64,000 nucleotides of DNA from positions 62,001 through 126,000 of the forward strand of contig NC_011892.1 in assembly GCF_000022085.1 (NCBI RefSeq). Direction: 5' to 3'. Source of the stretch: Methylobacterium nodulans ORS 2060 (GTDB lineage Bacteria; Pseudomonadota; Alphaproteobacteria; Rhizobiales; Beijerinckiaceae). The notes beneath the pieces were generated by a model. It saw only the letters and a list, made by a program, of their open reading frames with translations, was not told the origin of the DNA and searched no databases. Both the position numbers and the translations under genes were made by a program. Below, piece after piece: positions 35,377 through 44,328 of this stretch (position 1 is its first letter; each line of letters starts with the position of its first letter).

Positions 35377-37080
35377 CTACTCGGCCGCCACGGGCCGCGG
35401 GGTCGGGAAGAGGTCCGGGAAATATTTGATGAGGCTGGTGACGGGATTCGCGGCCGCCTGCCCCAAGCCGCAGATCGAGGCGTCGCGCATGCATTGCGAG
35501 AGCTCGCCGAGGAGGTCGGTGTCCCAGACCCCCTGCTCCATCAGCCGGCGCGCCTTGCGGGTGCCGACCCGGCAGGGCGTGCATTGGCCGCAGGATTCGT
35601 CCTCGAAGAACCGCATCAGGTTGAGGGCGGCGCCCCGCAGATCGTCCTGGTCCGAGAGCACCACCACCGCGGCCGAGCCGATGAAGCAGCCGTATTTCTC
35701 GAGCGTGCCGAAATCGAGCGGGATGTCGTCCATGGCGGCCGGCAGGATGCCGCCCGAGGCGCCCCCCGGCAGGTAGGCCGCGAAGCGGTGGCCCGCGGCC
35801 ATGCCGCCGCAGAACTCGTCGATGAGCTCGCGGATGGTGAGGCCGGCCGGCGCGAGCTTCACGCCGGGCGCGGCCACCCGGCCCGAGACCGAGTAGGAGC
35901 GCAGCCCGGTGCGGCCGTTGCGGCCGTGGCTCTTCCACCAGGCGGCCCCCTTCTCGATCAGGTCGCGCACCCAGTAGAGGGTCTCGACGTTGTTGATCAG
36001 CGTCGGGCGCCCGAACAGGCCGACCTGGAACGGGAAAGGCGGCTTGTGGCGCGGCAGCCCGCGCTTGCCCTCGAGGCTCTCGATCATCGAGGATTCCTCG
36101 CCGCAGATATAGGCCCCGGCCCCGCGGCGCAGGTGGATGCGCGGGCCGCCCGGCGGGAGCTTGGCGAGCTCGCGGGCCAGGATCGCGCGGGCGATCGGGT
36201 ACTCGTCGCGGATGTAGAGGTAGATCTCCGCGGCCTCGACCACATGGGCGCCGATCAGCGTGCCTTCGAGGAAGCGGTGCGGATCGGTGTTGAGGTAGAG
36301 CTGGTCCTTGAAGGTGCCGGGCTCGCCCTCGTCGCCGTTGACCGCCATCAGCCGCGGCCCCGGCTCGCCGCGCACCGAGCGCCATTTGCGCCCGGTCGGG
36401 AAGCCCGCCCCGCCGAGCCCCTTCAGCGCCCCATCGTCGAGGATGGCGAGCACCGCCTCGACCGTCAGCTCGCCGGCGCGCAGGCGCTCCAGGGTGCGGT
36501 AGCCGCCCGCCGCCCGGTAGGCGTCGTAGTCCACGTAGTCGGGGATGTGCGGGTGGGTGTCGCCGGCCGCGACCGCCGCCTTCACGCGCTCGGGCGTGGC
36601 CCGGGGCAGGAAGTTGTGGCCGACCTCCGCCGCCGGGGCGTGATCGCAGAGGCCGACGCAGGGCGCGCGCACGACGCGCACCGGCCCGCCGATCTCGGCC
36701 TGCAGGGTGGCGAGCAGCGCCTCGGCCCCGTGCATCGCGCAGGTGAGACTGTCGCAGACGCGCACCGTCAGGGCCGGAACCGCCGCCTCGCCCTCCTTCA
36801 CCACGTCGAAATGGGCATAGAAGGTGGCGGTCTCGAACACCTCCGCGAAGGCGAGCCCCATCTCGTCGGCGAGCGCCGCGAGATGGGGAGCGCTGATCTG
36901 GCCATAGGTGTCCTGGATGAGGTGAAGGTGCTCGATCAGGAGGTCGCGGCGGCGCGGCGCCTCGCCGAGCAGGGCGGCGATCTCCGCCTTGGCGCGCGGG
37001 TCGACCTGGCGCCCCTTCGGCACGGGCCTGGCCCGCTCGCGGCCCCGTCCGGGATGTTCGAAGCGCTGTACGCGCGACAC
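35377..37080 (-). CDS. fdh1B: NAD-dependent formate dehydrogenase beta subunit (Fdh1B type)
   Basis: The 567-residue diaphorase subunit fuses a NuoE-like thioredoxin-fold 2Fe-2S domain (about 1-160, with CDSLTCAMHGAE and APCVGLCDHAPA) to a NuoF-like domain. The latter shows the NADH/FMN loop GGAGFPTGRKW, GAGAYICGEESSMIESLEGK and the 4Fe-4S motif ESCGQCTPCRVGTRK near the C-terminus. It reduces NAD+ with electrons from formate. Order and size match fdh1B of Methylobacterium. In this island the NADH would feed MsmD. GC and codon use are like the chromosome-type genes of the genus, higher than in the msm genes. Confidence 0.93.
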   Translation of the reverse strand: MSRVQRFEHPGRGRERARPVPKGRQVDPRAKAEIAALLGEAPRRRDLLIEHLHLIQDTYGQISAPHLAALADEMGLAFAEVFETATFYAHFDVVKEGEAAVPALTVRVCDSLTCAMHGAEALLATLQAEIGGPVRVVRAPCVGLCDHAPAAEVGHNFLPRATPERVKAAVAAGDTHPHIPDYVDYDAYRAAGGYRTLERLRAGELTVEAVLAILDDGALKGLGGAGFPTGRKWRSVRGEPGPRLMAVNGDEGEPGTFKDQLYLNTDPHRFLEGTLIGAHVVEAAEIYLYIRDEYPIARAILARELAKLPPGGPRIHLRRGAGAYICGEESSMIESLEGKRGLPRHKPPFPFQVGLFGRPTLINNVETLYWVRDLIEKGAAWWKSHGRNGRTGLRSYSVSGRVAAPGVKLAPAGLTIRELIDEFCGGMAAGHRFAAYLPGGASGGILPAAMDDIPLDFGTLEKYGCFIGSAAVVVLSDQDDLRGAALNLMRFFEDESCGQCTPCRVGTRKARRLMEQGVWDTDLLGELSQCMRDASICGLGQAAANPVTSLIKYFPDLFPTPRPVAAE

Positions 37081-37317
37081 GTCGTGCTCCCCAATGCAAG
37101 CGACACGGCTGCTCTAACTTCTCACGTAATAACACCGCCGCAGCATCGCCCAGTCCCAGCATCGCGTCGGTGGCGGCCCTTGGCTCCCGCCCAATAGGAA
37201 CCCGCGTCTTTGCTTATCCGACAGCCCGCGACTGTGGCGCAGGAATCATCGCGACCGGTTACCTCGCGTTCGAAAGAGGGGCGGGATCAGCCACTGATTA
37301 GCAGTGACTTCTATGCG

Positions 37318-38070
37318 TCAGGCCTCCTTCAGAAACTGCGCCACGCGATCCTCGCCGCCGTGGGCCGGGATTTGCGAGACCGGAAGGACCGATTCCCCCG
37401 CACCAGCGGCCGAACCACCTTGGCCGCGCCGGATGTAAAAGAACGGCTCCGGCAACTCTGCCCTGCCGGTCCTAAAGCCGAGAATGCGATCTCCACTCGC
37501 GCCCGCCTCAAGGCTCAGATCGTCAGGACGTACCGTGACAGTTTGCTTCTGCTCCGGTTGCGACTTGTCGATTGTTCGTGCAATCACCGAGGCCGCGTTC
37601 GAGAACCACGCCGTGAGCACGCGCAATTCGTTCTCGTACGCCTCTGGTGAGAATTCGACTGCGTCTCCGGACATCAAACCAGAGACATCGTACGGCAGCG
37701 CCTTTGAGAACCGCTCGCGATCCATCCCGCGATGAAGCAGCTCAACGAGGAGCCATGCTTCGACATGTGCTGGTGAATGCTCCTCAACATGAAGCGGATG
37801 GCTCACCGCTTCGCCGCCTTCTCGGAACTGTAAGACCAGTTCTGGCAAACGTAACTCAAGGTCAAGATCCCGCCCGAGAGGGTGAGTTGTGATCGCGTTA
37901 CGAGCATTATGCCATTCTAGCGTTGGCATGGCGCCGTTGCCCTGCGAACCATAGCTCCGCTCAATCCGAGCGAGCCATTGGACAAGGCTGTGCACCTGAT
38001 GGCGTGCCTCCTCCAGCCGCCGTGGATCGTGTGCAGTTGCAACGGGCCAATTTTCCGGGACCATCCTCAT
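37318..38070 (-). CDS. Hypothetical protein
   Basis: The 250-residue protein has no signal peptide or membrane segment. The middle (YDVSGLMSGDAVEFSPEAYE, NELRVLTAWFSNAASVIAR) and an Asp/Glu-rich composition look like a soluble folded protein, and the end (RVAQFLKEA) falls cleanly at a stop. I do not recognise a family. It lies between fdh1B and the amidohydrolase, in the same direction as both, with lower GC. A role in the sulfonate island is possible only by position. Confidence 0.6.
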   Translation of the reverse strand: MRMVPENWPVATAHDPRRLEEARHQVHSLVQWLARIERSYGSQGNGAMPTLEWHNARNAITTHPLGRDLDLELRLPELVLQFREGGEAVSHPLHVEEHSPAHVEAWLLVELLHRGMDRERFSKALPYDVSGLMSGDAVEFSPEAYENELRVLTAWFSNAASVIARTIDKSQPEQKQTVTVRPDDLSLEAGASGDRILGFRTGRAELPEPFFYIRRGQGGSAAGAGESVLPVSQIPAHGGEDRVAQFLKEA

Positions 38071-38134
38071 CCCTCCCTAGCCATTCGGGGGTTCGTCACA
38101 TTTCTTGCGCAGGGCTGCTCCGCGGAGCGTCTGT

Positions 38135-38998
38135 TCAGGCGCCCAATCCGAGGCCGAGGACCCGGTTCGCGTTCCGCCAAAGGGCTGCATCAAGAGCATC
38201 CGGCGAGAGGCCGAGTGCCATGAAGTCGTCGACTCCCTGCTTCATGGGGCGGAACGGGAAGGAACTCCCGAACAGGAACTGGTCTTTCATGAAGCCGTTG
38301 GCAGCTTCAATGTAGAGCCGTCCGCCCGGCGAGAAAGTGTACATGTCAGGCGAGACGTAGACGTTTTCGTTGCGGAAAGCAACTGTGATAATGGCGTCGA
38401 TGTGCGGGTAAAACCCATGTGAGCAGATGATAGGTAACTTTGGGAAAGTCTTAGCAATCCGGTCCACCGCGAACGGATCATTGAGACGCAGGTCTGGGGT
38501 GGTCGGCCCTGACATCACGAAGACTGGCACACCGAGCTCCTGGCACAGCTCGTAGAGCGGCATCAGGCGCTCGTCATCCGCGCGCATTGGACTCCCGTAG
38601 AAACCGGCATCGAGGTTAATGCCCTTCATGCCGAGCTCTGACACGGCGCGACGTGCTTCCGCCACAGCTTTCTCGCGACCGAGGTCGGTTGGGTCGACCG
38701 AAGCGATGCCGATCAGGCGCTTCGGGTTATGGCGCGCGACCGCGGCGAGATCGTCGTTGCTGATCCGAACCCCGGGAACGCTGCGGGCGACCATCACGGC
38801 GGCAGTGATGCCAGCCGCATCCATCTCCCCAACAAAGCCCTCGACGCTTTGACCCCGGGCGAAGTGGTCGATTTCCTTAGTTCCTACCCGGCGGTTGAGC
38901 CAGCGCACGACGCCGTATTCGGGCGTGTCAGGTGTGGCTCCGAAGAAGGGATGCAGGAAGGAGGGCCGGCTCCGCATGTCCACGATAGGTTTCGCCAT
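38135..38998 (-). CDS. Amidohydrolase-2 family protein
   Basis: The 287-residue protein is of the amidohydrolase-2 (ACMSD-like) TIM-barrel family. Recognisable segments are KGINLDAGFYGSPM, PVFVMSGPTTPDLR, the metal-site region PIICSHGFYPHID, YVSPDMYTF, and the late FGSSFPFRPMKQGVDDF before the final helix. The usual N-terminal HXH metal motif is not present: the N-terminus reads IVDMRSRPSFLHPFFG. The metal site may therefore be altered. The family contains decarboxylases and hydrolases. It precedes the MFS transporter gene on the map and both are transcribed leftward, so transport and a hydrolytic or decarboxylase step may be linked. Confidence 0.82.
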   Translation of the reverse strand: MAKPIVDMRSRPSFLHPFFGATPDTPEYGVVRWLNRRVGTKEIDHFARGQSVEGFVGEMDAAGITAAVMVARSVPGVRISNDDLAAVARHNPKRLIGIASVDPTDLGREKAVAEARRAVSELGMKGINLDAGFYGSPMRADDERLMPLYELCQELGVPVFVMSGPTTPDLRLNDPFAVDRIAKTFPKLPIICSHGFYPHIDAIITVAFRNENVYVSPDMYTFSPGGRLYIEAANGFMKDQFLFGSSFPFRPMKQGVDDFMALGLSPDALDAALWRNANRVLGLGLGA

Positions 38999-39120
38999 TG
39001 ACTTTACTCCTCAGCGTTGATGAGAGCCAACGAGCGGAGCACGTGCGTGCGCGCTCACCGCCGGCCCGATTCCCTTTATTCAGTCTGAGCTAAACCTGGC
39101 CGGATGCCACACTCACCGGG

Positions 39121-39150
39121 AAAAATGCCGGGCCCAAAAGGCCCGGCTTT
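39121..39150 (-). terminator. Rho-independent terminator after the MFS gene
   Basis: On the minus strand GCCGGGCC, a short loop and GGCCCGGC are followed by ATTTTT, about 45 bases beyond the stop of the MFS transporter. Stem GC is high and the T-run is clear. Confidence 0.8.
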
Positions 39151-39192
39151 CGAGTGGGCAGCCCCGGAGGAGAAGGGCGCACAAGTCCAACG

Positions 39193-40554
39193 TCAGTGAG
39201 ATCCCGCCTCATGGAGTTCGAGCACCTGGTCGTCCTCGTTCTTGAGGACGTGATCAACCTCGGTTTGGTCGAGCGTCTCAGGCCCGAGCAGATACGCGGC
39301 CAAGGCGAACAGCAGAACGACACAAGAGTACTTCATGGCGTCGCCCATGCCGCCCGGCGTCAAGCTGGCGAGCCAGCCGATCGCAATCGGAGCAAAAATG
39401 GACGGAAACCGACCGAGCGCCACTGACCAGCCGTAGCCAGACCCGCGGATCTCCGTTGGGAAGAGTTCCGCCACATGCACCATGCCGATGGCCCAAGAAC
39501 CTCCAATGCCACCAAACGCCAAGACTCCACAGATGACGAACAGCGGAATCGAGGTTGTCGAGAACATCACCCACAGAGAGCCGGCTAGAACAAGCAATGT
39601 GATAGCGCCAGCTCGCTTGCGGCCGATGTAATCAGAGAGGTGGCCGCAAAAGATAGAAAAACCAAACATCGAGAGATTGAACAGGCCGAGCGTGGCAACG
39701 GCGACCGTGGTGCTCATTTTCAGGGTCGAGACCATGAACGGCACTGCAAACACCGTCTCAGCATAGTAGATTCCTGCGAGAGAGGTGTAGATCAGGGCTC
39801 CCCACATCACGTTGCGCCGCAGCCTCGGGCTAGTTTTAAGTGATGTAAAGAAAGAGGCCCGCTTTAGCTTCGCCTTCTTCAAGCGCTCTATCGTTGCTGT
39901 GTAGCTCGGGCTTTCCTCCAACTGCATCCGAACGAACAGAATAAGGATCGCAGGCAAGATCGCGAGGAAGTACATTGCGCGCCAGCCAAGCCACTCGAGA
40001 ATGAGTGCAGAAACAATCGCTGCGTACACCACCCCAAGGGCATAGCCCGCGAACATGAGGCCTGCACCTAAGCCACGCTTCTTGCTATCCCATGATTCCA
40101 CGACATAGGGGACGCCGACCGTCAGTTCTCCCCCGCCGCCGAGCCCGGTGAGGAAGCGGCCGATCGCAAACTGGACAGGGGTGACGGCAAGCCCGGTTAG
40201 CGCAGTGACGCTGCCATAGGCGAAAATCGAAAAGCCAAGCGTTACTTTTCTACCGAAGCGATCGCCCAGCATGCCGAACACGCAACTGCCCAGCATGTAT
40301 CCGACGATGAAGATCGATCCGATTGCTCCCATTGTCTTCACATCGACGCCGAATTCTACAGCGATGAGCCCGAGGGTCATGCCGTAGATGTTGATTGCGT
40401 AAGCGTCGAAGAGGTAGCCGAGAGTGGCCGCCAGCGTGATGACGTTGCGAGCCTTCTTCGTGATATTAGGCTTGTCCGGGTCGTGAAGGTCGATCAACTC
40501 AGCCGAGCCGGGTGGCTGGCTCGGGGGTTTTGCGCTGCTCCTTAGGGATAGCAT
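39193..40554 (-). CDS. MFS transporter, metabolite:H+ symporter type
   Basis: The 453-residue permease of twelve helices has the MFS loop-2 motif GMLGDRFGRKVTLG and its second copy GHLSDYIGRKRAG. FLTGLGGGGELTVGVPYVVE in helix 4-5 is typical of the sugar/aromatic-acid:H+ symporter group. FPTEIRGSGYGW lies in helix 10-11. It is divergent from msmABCD across 1.28 kb. The ABC importer MsmEFGH known from other methanesulfonate users is not seen in this window, so this permease is a candidate methanesulfonate importer. That assignment is an inference from position only. Confidence 0.87.
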   Translation of the reverse strand: MLSLRSSAKPPSQPPGSAELIDLHDPDKPNITKKARNVITLAATLGYLFDAYAINIYGMTLGLIAVEFGVDVKTMGAIGSIFIVGYMLGSCVFGMLGDRFGRKVTLGFSIFAYGSVTALTGLAVTPVQFAIGRFLTGLGGGGELTVGVPYVVESWDSKKRGLGAGLMFAGYALGVVYAAIVSALILEWLGWRAMYFLAILPAILILFVRMQLEESPSYTATIERLKKAKLKRASFFTSLKTSPRLRRNVMWGALIYTSLAGIYYAETVFAVPFMVSTLKMSTTVAVATLGLFNLSMFGFSIFCGHLSDYIGRKRAGAITLLVLAGSLWVMFSTTSIPLFVICGVLAFGGIGGSWAIGMVHVAELFPTEIRGSGYGWSVALGRFPSIFAPIAIGWLASLTPGGMGDAMKYSCVVLLFALAAYLLGPETLDQTEVDHVLKNEDDQVLELHEAGSH

Positions 40555-40643
40555 GATACTGTTTCCTCCTGCTTCGATTCTTGGGTTTCAAGTATCTCAA
40601 GTATCCATGCGGTGTTTTTTTATTTGATACCGTCTTGCACCAG

Positions 40644-40675
40644 GCACCAGCGCGTTAGTTGCACCAGCGCGTTAG
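40644..40675. repeat. Tandem pair GCACCAGCGCGTTAG upstream of the MFS gene
   Basis: The 15-base unit occurs at 40644-40658 and 40661-40675, a 17-base period, about 90 bases before the MFS start. It could be a paired protein-binding site or a chance duplication. Confidence 0.6.
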
Positions 40676-41065
40676 ATGTTAGCTATTACACTTTTTCTAA
40701 TATATTATCTTCAAATATCCTCAAATATGGCTATGATTGCGTCCGTACTAGTTCTGTCGTTTTGCTCTTTTGCTCTCTATTGTCAGATTTTGAGCCCATG
40801 TGTTGTTGTGTGCCGAGATGTCCTTGAGACGCTTGGCGGGACTCTCTCGCCTTTGCTCAAGGGGCTGTCGTGCTGTGGCGCCTTCATCCGCTTCCGCTCA
40901 GAGCCGTAAAACGGACTGAGTTGAGGATTGCCTCTCCGGAAGCGATAGAACCAGTTACGCTTCCCGTTGCGCCGCATCACGCACTCGAATAGGCACAGTG
41001 GCCCGAAACCGTATCTCAGGCTAATTCTTTTTTGATAGCTAACGATAGTTGGCGTCTATAAGAAC

Positions 41066-41141
41066 CTGAGTGATGCGCTGCCCGCAGTGCGCGCGCCCAA
41101 TGTCTGAGTGATGCGCTGCCCGCAGTGCGCGCGCCCAATGT
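41066..41141. repeat. Perfect 38-bp tandem duplication
   Basis: The 38 bases at 41066-41103, beginning CTGAGTGATGCGCTGCCCG, are repeated without change at 41104-41141. The duplication is in non-coding DNA upstream of msmA and looks recent. Confidence 0.8.
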
Positions 41142-41836
41142 GGGTGTAAGCTTGGCGAGCATAAGACACGGTTGTGAGCTGGGACCGGGCTGATCAGAAA
41201 TCGGCACACTCGGTTGGCTTGAGCACTGCCGCCCAGCTGGCGAGCATTGGTCGCCCAGCTGGCACTTTGCCGTTATCACTGGAGGAGCAGAGATGCTGAC
41301 CGCCGCACGGTTGGCGATGCTGCCGCCGATCGAGTGCTGCTGGCCCAAGCGGGGTGACGTCGCAGGATCGGCGCTGCACGATTATGGCGATCCGGTCTAC
41401 CGGTTTGCTTGAGCAGGAGTGTGCCCGCAAGGTGGATCATAGACGGGATCCTGTACGATGCCCGCCACTTGGTCACGAGGCTCCGCCGTAATATCGCAAA
41501 AACACCAAGGAGTTAAACGGCTAAGATCAACTTGGCGCACAAGCTAATCAGAGCGGCGCAGGCTATGGTAGAATAAGAAATATCAATTATCCAAAGCACA
41601 ACAGAAGGACCATGTTTCAGCATGACGATGCCCGGGCTGCTCGCGGTACCCGGCAGCCTTCAGCGGATCAGCGGTCCTAACGCCAACACGGCCGCCCTCT
41701 AGCTCCGCTTGACGTTGTCCAGCCCGCGCATCACGGCCCAATGCCTGCGCCTTGATCACTGCTGAGGTCCGCGGAAAACCAGGGCTCCGCAGTGCTCAAT
41801 CCGCAGAGGACACCCAGAACCCGAGGAGGAGCGTGA

Positions 41837-43081
41837 ATGCCCGCGAGAAACTACCAGCAATGGACCGCAAATCCACCCCTGCAGACGGGTGAGTGGATCG
41901 ACAGCCGACTCTACACCGATCAAGAGATCTTCGAGGAAGAGCTGGAGAAGATCTTCAAGCATACCTGGGTCCCCGTCTGTCACGAGTCCGAGCTGCCGAA
42001 GCCCTACGACTTCCGCACCACCAGCATCGCCAATGAACCGATTGTCGTCTGCCGCGGTCCCGACAACGTCGTACGTGCCTTCCTCAATGTCTGCCCGCAT
42101 CGTGGCATGATCATCGAGCGTCGTCCCTCCGGCAGCTTCTACGAGGCCTCGGCTTCGGGCAATCCGAAGCGGATGACCTGCATGTTCCATGCCTGGCAGT
42201 TCGACCTGAAGGGCAACTGCGTCTACGTCAGCCGCGAGAAGGAGGGCTACCAGGACCGCCTCAGCAAGGAGGATGTCGGGCTGCGGCGACTGCGCTGCGA
42301 GGTGAAGTTCGGCGGTTTCGTCTGGGTGAGCCTGGACGACAATCCCGTTCCCCTGGAGGATTGGGCGGGTGCCCCATTCGAATGCCTGCGCAAGACGCTC
42401 GATGCGGAGCCTCTCGAGGTCTTCCACTACCACAAGGCTATCGTCGACACGAACTACAAGCTCTGGCACGATACGAACTGTGAATTCTATCACGACTTCA
42501 TGCACTACCACAATCGTGTCACCGGCTTTAACGACGCGTACTTCGCCAGAAAGAACGAAGCCTTTGAACACGGTCATATCGTGGTCGGCACCTTCGAGGT
42601 GAACTACGATCAATACGAAGGCTTCGAGAGCCGCGCCGGACTATCATTCCCGTATCTGCCGCCGAACCAGTGGTACATGATCGATCTGTTCCCCGGCATG
42701 AACTTCAACCTCCGGGGCTCGGCTCTGCGCTGCGACGTTGTCACGCCACTCGGTCCGAACAAGACGATGATCGAGTTCCGCGGTCTGGGGCTCAAGAGCG
42801 ACACGAAGGAGGAGCGTCAGACCCGCATCAATCACCACAATTCGATCTGGGGTCCGTTCGGCCGCAACCTGCACGAGGACCTGATCGGCGTGCAGGGGCA
42901 AGGCACCACGATGCGACCCGGCTCCGAACCGCGCCGCATTCTGCACGGACGCCACGAGAATCAGACCATCCACGACGAGAACGGTATGCGCCACTACTAC
43001 GACGAGTGGGGCCGGTGGATGAACCGTTTGCCGCGCGACCCGTCGAAACCCTACGCGCCGCCGGCTGTCGCGGCCGAGTAG
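41837..43081 (+). CDS. msmA: Methanesulfonate monooxygenase hydroxylase, large subunit
   Basis: The 414-residue Rieske oxygenase alpha subunit has the Rieske motif Cys86-x-His88 and Cys115-x2-His118. The 26 residues between the pairs (normally 15-17) are the peculiarity described for MsmA. The mononuclear iron region is NCEFYHDFMHYHN (about 214-226). Length equals that of MsmA of Methylosulfonomonas. The enzyme hydroxylates methanesulfonate; the product falls apart to formaldehyde and sulfite. It leads a four-gene cluster (msmABCD) of the canonical order and sizes. A GAGGAGGAG site precedes the ATG. GC is lower than in the nearby formate dehydrogenase genes, suggesting acquisition. Confidence 0.93.
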   Translation: MPARNYQQWTANPPLQTGEWIDSRLYTDQEIFEEELEKIFKHTWVPVCHESELPKPYDFRTTSIANEPIVVCRGPDNVVRAFLNVCPHRGMIIERRPSGSFYEASASGNPKRMTCMFHAWQFDLKGNCVYVSREKEGYQDRLSKEDVGLRRLRCEVKFGGFVWVSLDDNPVPLEDWAGAPFECLRKTLDAEPLEVFHYHKAIVDTNYKLWHDTNCEFYHDFMHYHNRVTGFNDAYFARKNEAFEHGHIVVGTFEVNYDQYEGFESRAGLSFPYLPPNQWYMIDLFPGMNFNLRGSALRCDVVTPLGPNKTMIEFRGLGLKSDTKEERQTRINHHNSIWGPFGRNLHEDLIGVQGQGTTMRPGSEPRRILHGRHENQTIHDENGMRHYYDEWGRWMNRLPRDPSKPYAPPAVAAE

Positions 43082-43269
43082 AGCACGCCGCGAGCTTACC
43101 TGACGGGGCTCCCCGCCCCGTCAGACTCCGCCCGGCAGCGCGCGACGGAACCGATCTCGGTCAATGCGGCCTGAGACGATCTCGATTCCGAAGCGCATTC
43201 GAGCAATCAGGATCCGGTCCATACACGCCAGCCTTGAAATGAACCGGAGGATAAAGGGAGGAAGAGGCA

Positions 43270-43806
43270 ATGGGAACCTCGATGTTGACCGGCAGCGACA
43301 CAGCACGGGCCGGTTCGTACCTCGACCAGCGGCAGACGCTTGCCCGCGATGCGATTTACCAGGCGAGCCTGCTTCTGGATGATCAGCGCTGGAATGACTG
43401 GCTTGCACTCTGCGCAGAGGACTTCACCTACGACATCAAGTCGTGGAGTCCAGAGATCAACTACGATATGACCTATTTGCACGCCTCGCGCAAGGATCTT
43501 GACAGTCTGATCCGCCTGCTGCCCAAGCACAACACTGACCATTCGCCGCTGACCCGCCACACCAGTGTCTACACGGTCGAGATCTCCCCTGACGGGACAA
43601 CGGCTCAGACGGTCTCCTCGGTTGTGATCTTCCAACACATGCTTGACGGCACGAACTCTCACATCGACGCGGGCGAGAGCCGGCTGTTCCTGGTCGGCAA
43701 GTACTATGACCAGCTTCGGTTCGACGATGCAGGCGTGAAGTTCGTCTCGCGCGAGGTCAGGCTGCTCAACCGCCGCCTCGACAAAGGCTCCCACTGGCCA
43801 CTCTAG
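43270..43806 (+). CDS. msmB: Methanesulfonate monooxygenase hydroxylase, small subunit
   Basis: The 178-residue ring-hydroxylating-oxygenase beta subunit has the NTF2-like/cystatin-type fold. Typical features are the early YQASLLLDDQRWNDWLALCA, then FTYDIKSWSPEINYDM. The late FLVGKYYDQLRF and SREVRLLNRRLD follow the family pattern. It scaffolds the alpha subunits rather than binding iron. It lies 188 bases after msmA with GGAGGATAAAGGGAGG before the ATG. The stop is inside a small tandem repeat (CCACTCTAGG, CCACTCTATG). Confidence 0.9.
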   Translation: MGTSMLTGSDTARAGSYLDQRQTLARDAIYQASLLLDDQRWNDWLALCAEDFTYDIKSWSPEINYDMTYLHASRKDLDSLIRLLPKHNTDHSPLTRHTSVYTVEISPDGTTAQTVSSVVIFQHMLDGTNSHIDAGESRLFLVGKYYDQLRFDDAGVKFVSREVRLLNRRLDKGSHWPL

Positions 43807-43959
43807 GCCACTCTATGAGGCCGTCGCCAGCGAGTGCAAAGGTGATCCCGCCGCCTTCTTGGCGGCCAATCTTGTTCAGAACGAAGGGGCGCGTGCGGAT
43901 ACGGAGCGAAGCCCCACACCTACAATCGGCGGGCACGTACAAGCGGAAGCGGAGGTTTT

Positions 43960-44328
43960 ATGGGCTGGAGGTATTTATGCGAAGCGGCTGAGGTTGCCGA
44001 GAACTCGCTGAAGCTCGTCGATGCCGACGGCGTCCGCATCGTCGTGGCGAATTATGGTGGCGGATTCCGGGCTATTCCACCGGTCTGTCCCCACATGGAG
44101 GAGCCACTCGAGGAATCGGGTGTCATCGCCAATTGCGTCCTGACCTGCACCAAACACCTGTGGGCGTGGGACTTGCGCAGCCTCGACATGGTCGGCGAGG
44201 CCGAGAAGCCGCTCAAGACCTATGAGGTTAAGCAGGAGGGCGGACGCCTTCTGGCTCTCGTCGACGAGGAGCTAACCTACGACTTTGAGGAAGACACCGG
44301 CGATGACGACGACGACTTTTTCAAATGA
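43960..44328 (+). CDS. msmC: Methanesulfonate monooxygenase Rieske ferredoxin
   Basis: The 122-residue Rieske ferredoxin has CPH and CTKH spaced by 17 residues ([11 protein letters not shown] ... [12 protein letters not shown]), giving the two Cys and two His ligands. It shuttles electrons from the reductase to the hydroxylase. A very acidic tail ([14 protein letters not shown]) is notable. Size and position match MsmC. The gene overlaps the start of msmD by 26 bases. Confidence 0.9.
   Translation: MGWRYLCEAAEVAENSLKLVDADGVRIVVANYGGGFRAIPPVCPHMEEPLEESGVIANCVLTCTKHLWAWDLRSLDMVGEAEKPLKTYEVKQEGGRLLALVDEELTYDFEEDTGDDDDDFFK

Larger units (their letters stand above)
40555..41836. promoter_or_regulatory. 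Long divergent intergenic region between the MFS gene and msmA
   Basis: About 1.28 kb holds no convincing gene. The first 250 bases are AT-rich. Two tandem repeats are described separately. Faint short frames near 40783-40980 (minus) and 41293-41412 (plus) have no recognisable family. GAGGAGGAGCG just before 41837 is a strong ribosome site for msmA. The region must carry the msm promoter and likely the binding site of its regulator; no regulator gene adjoins. Confidence 0.45.
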
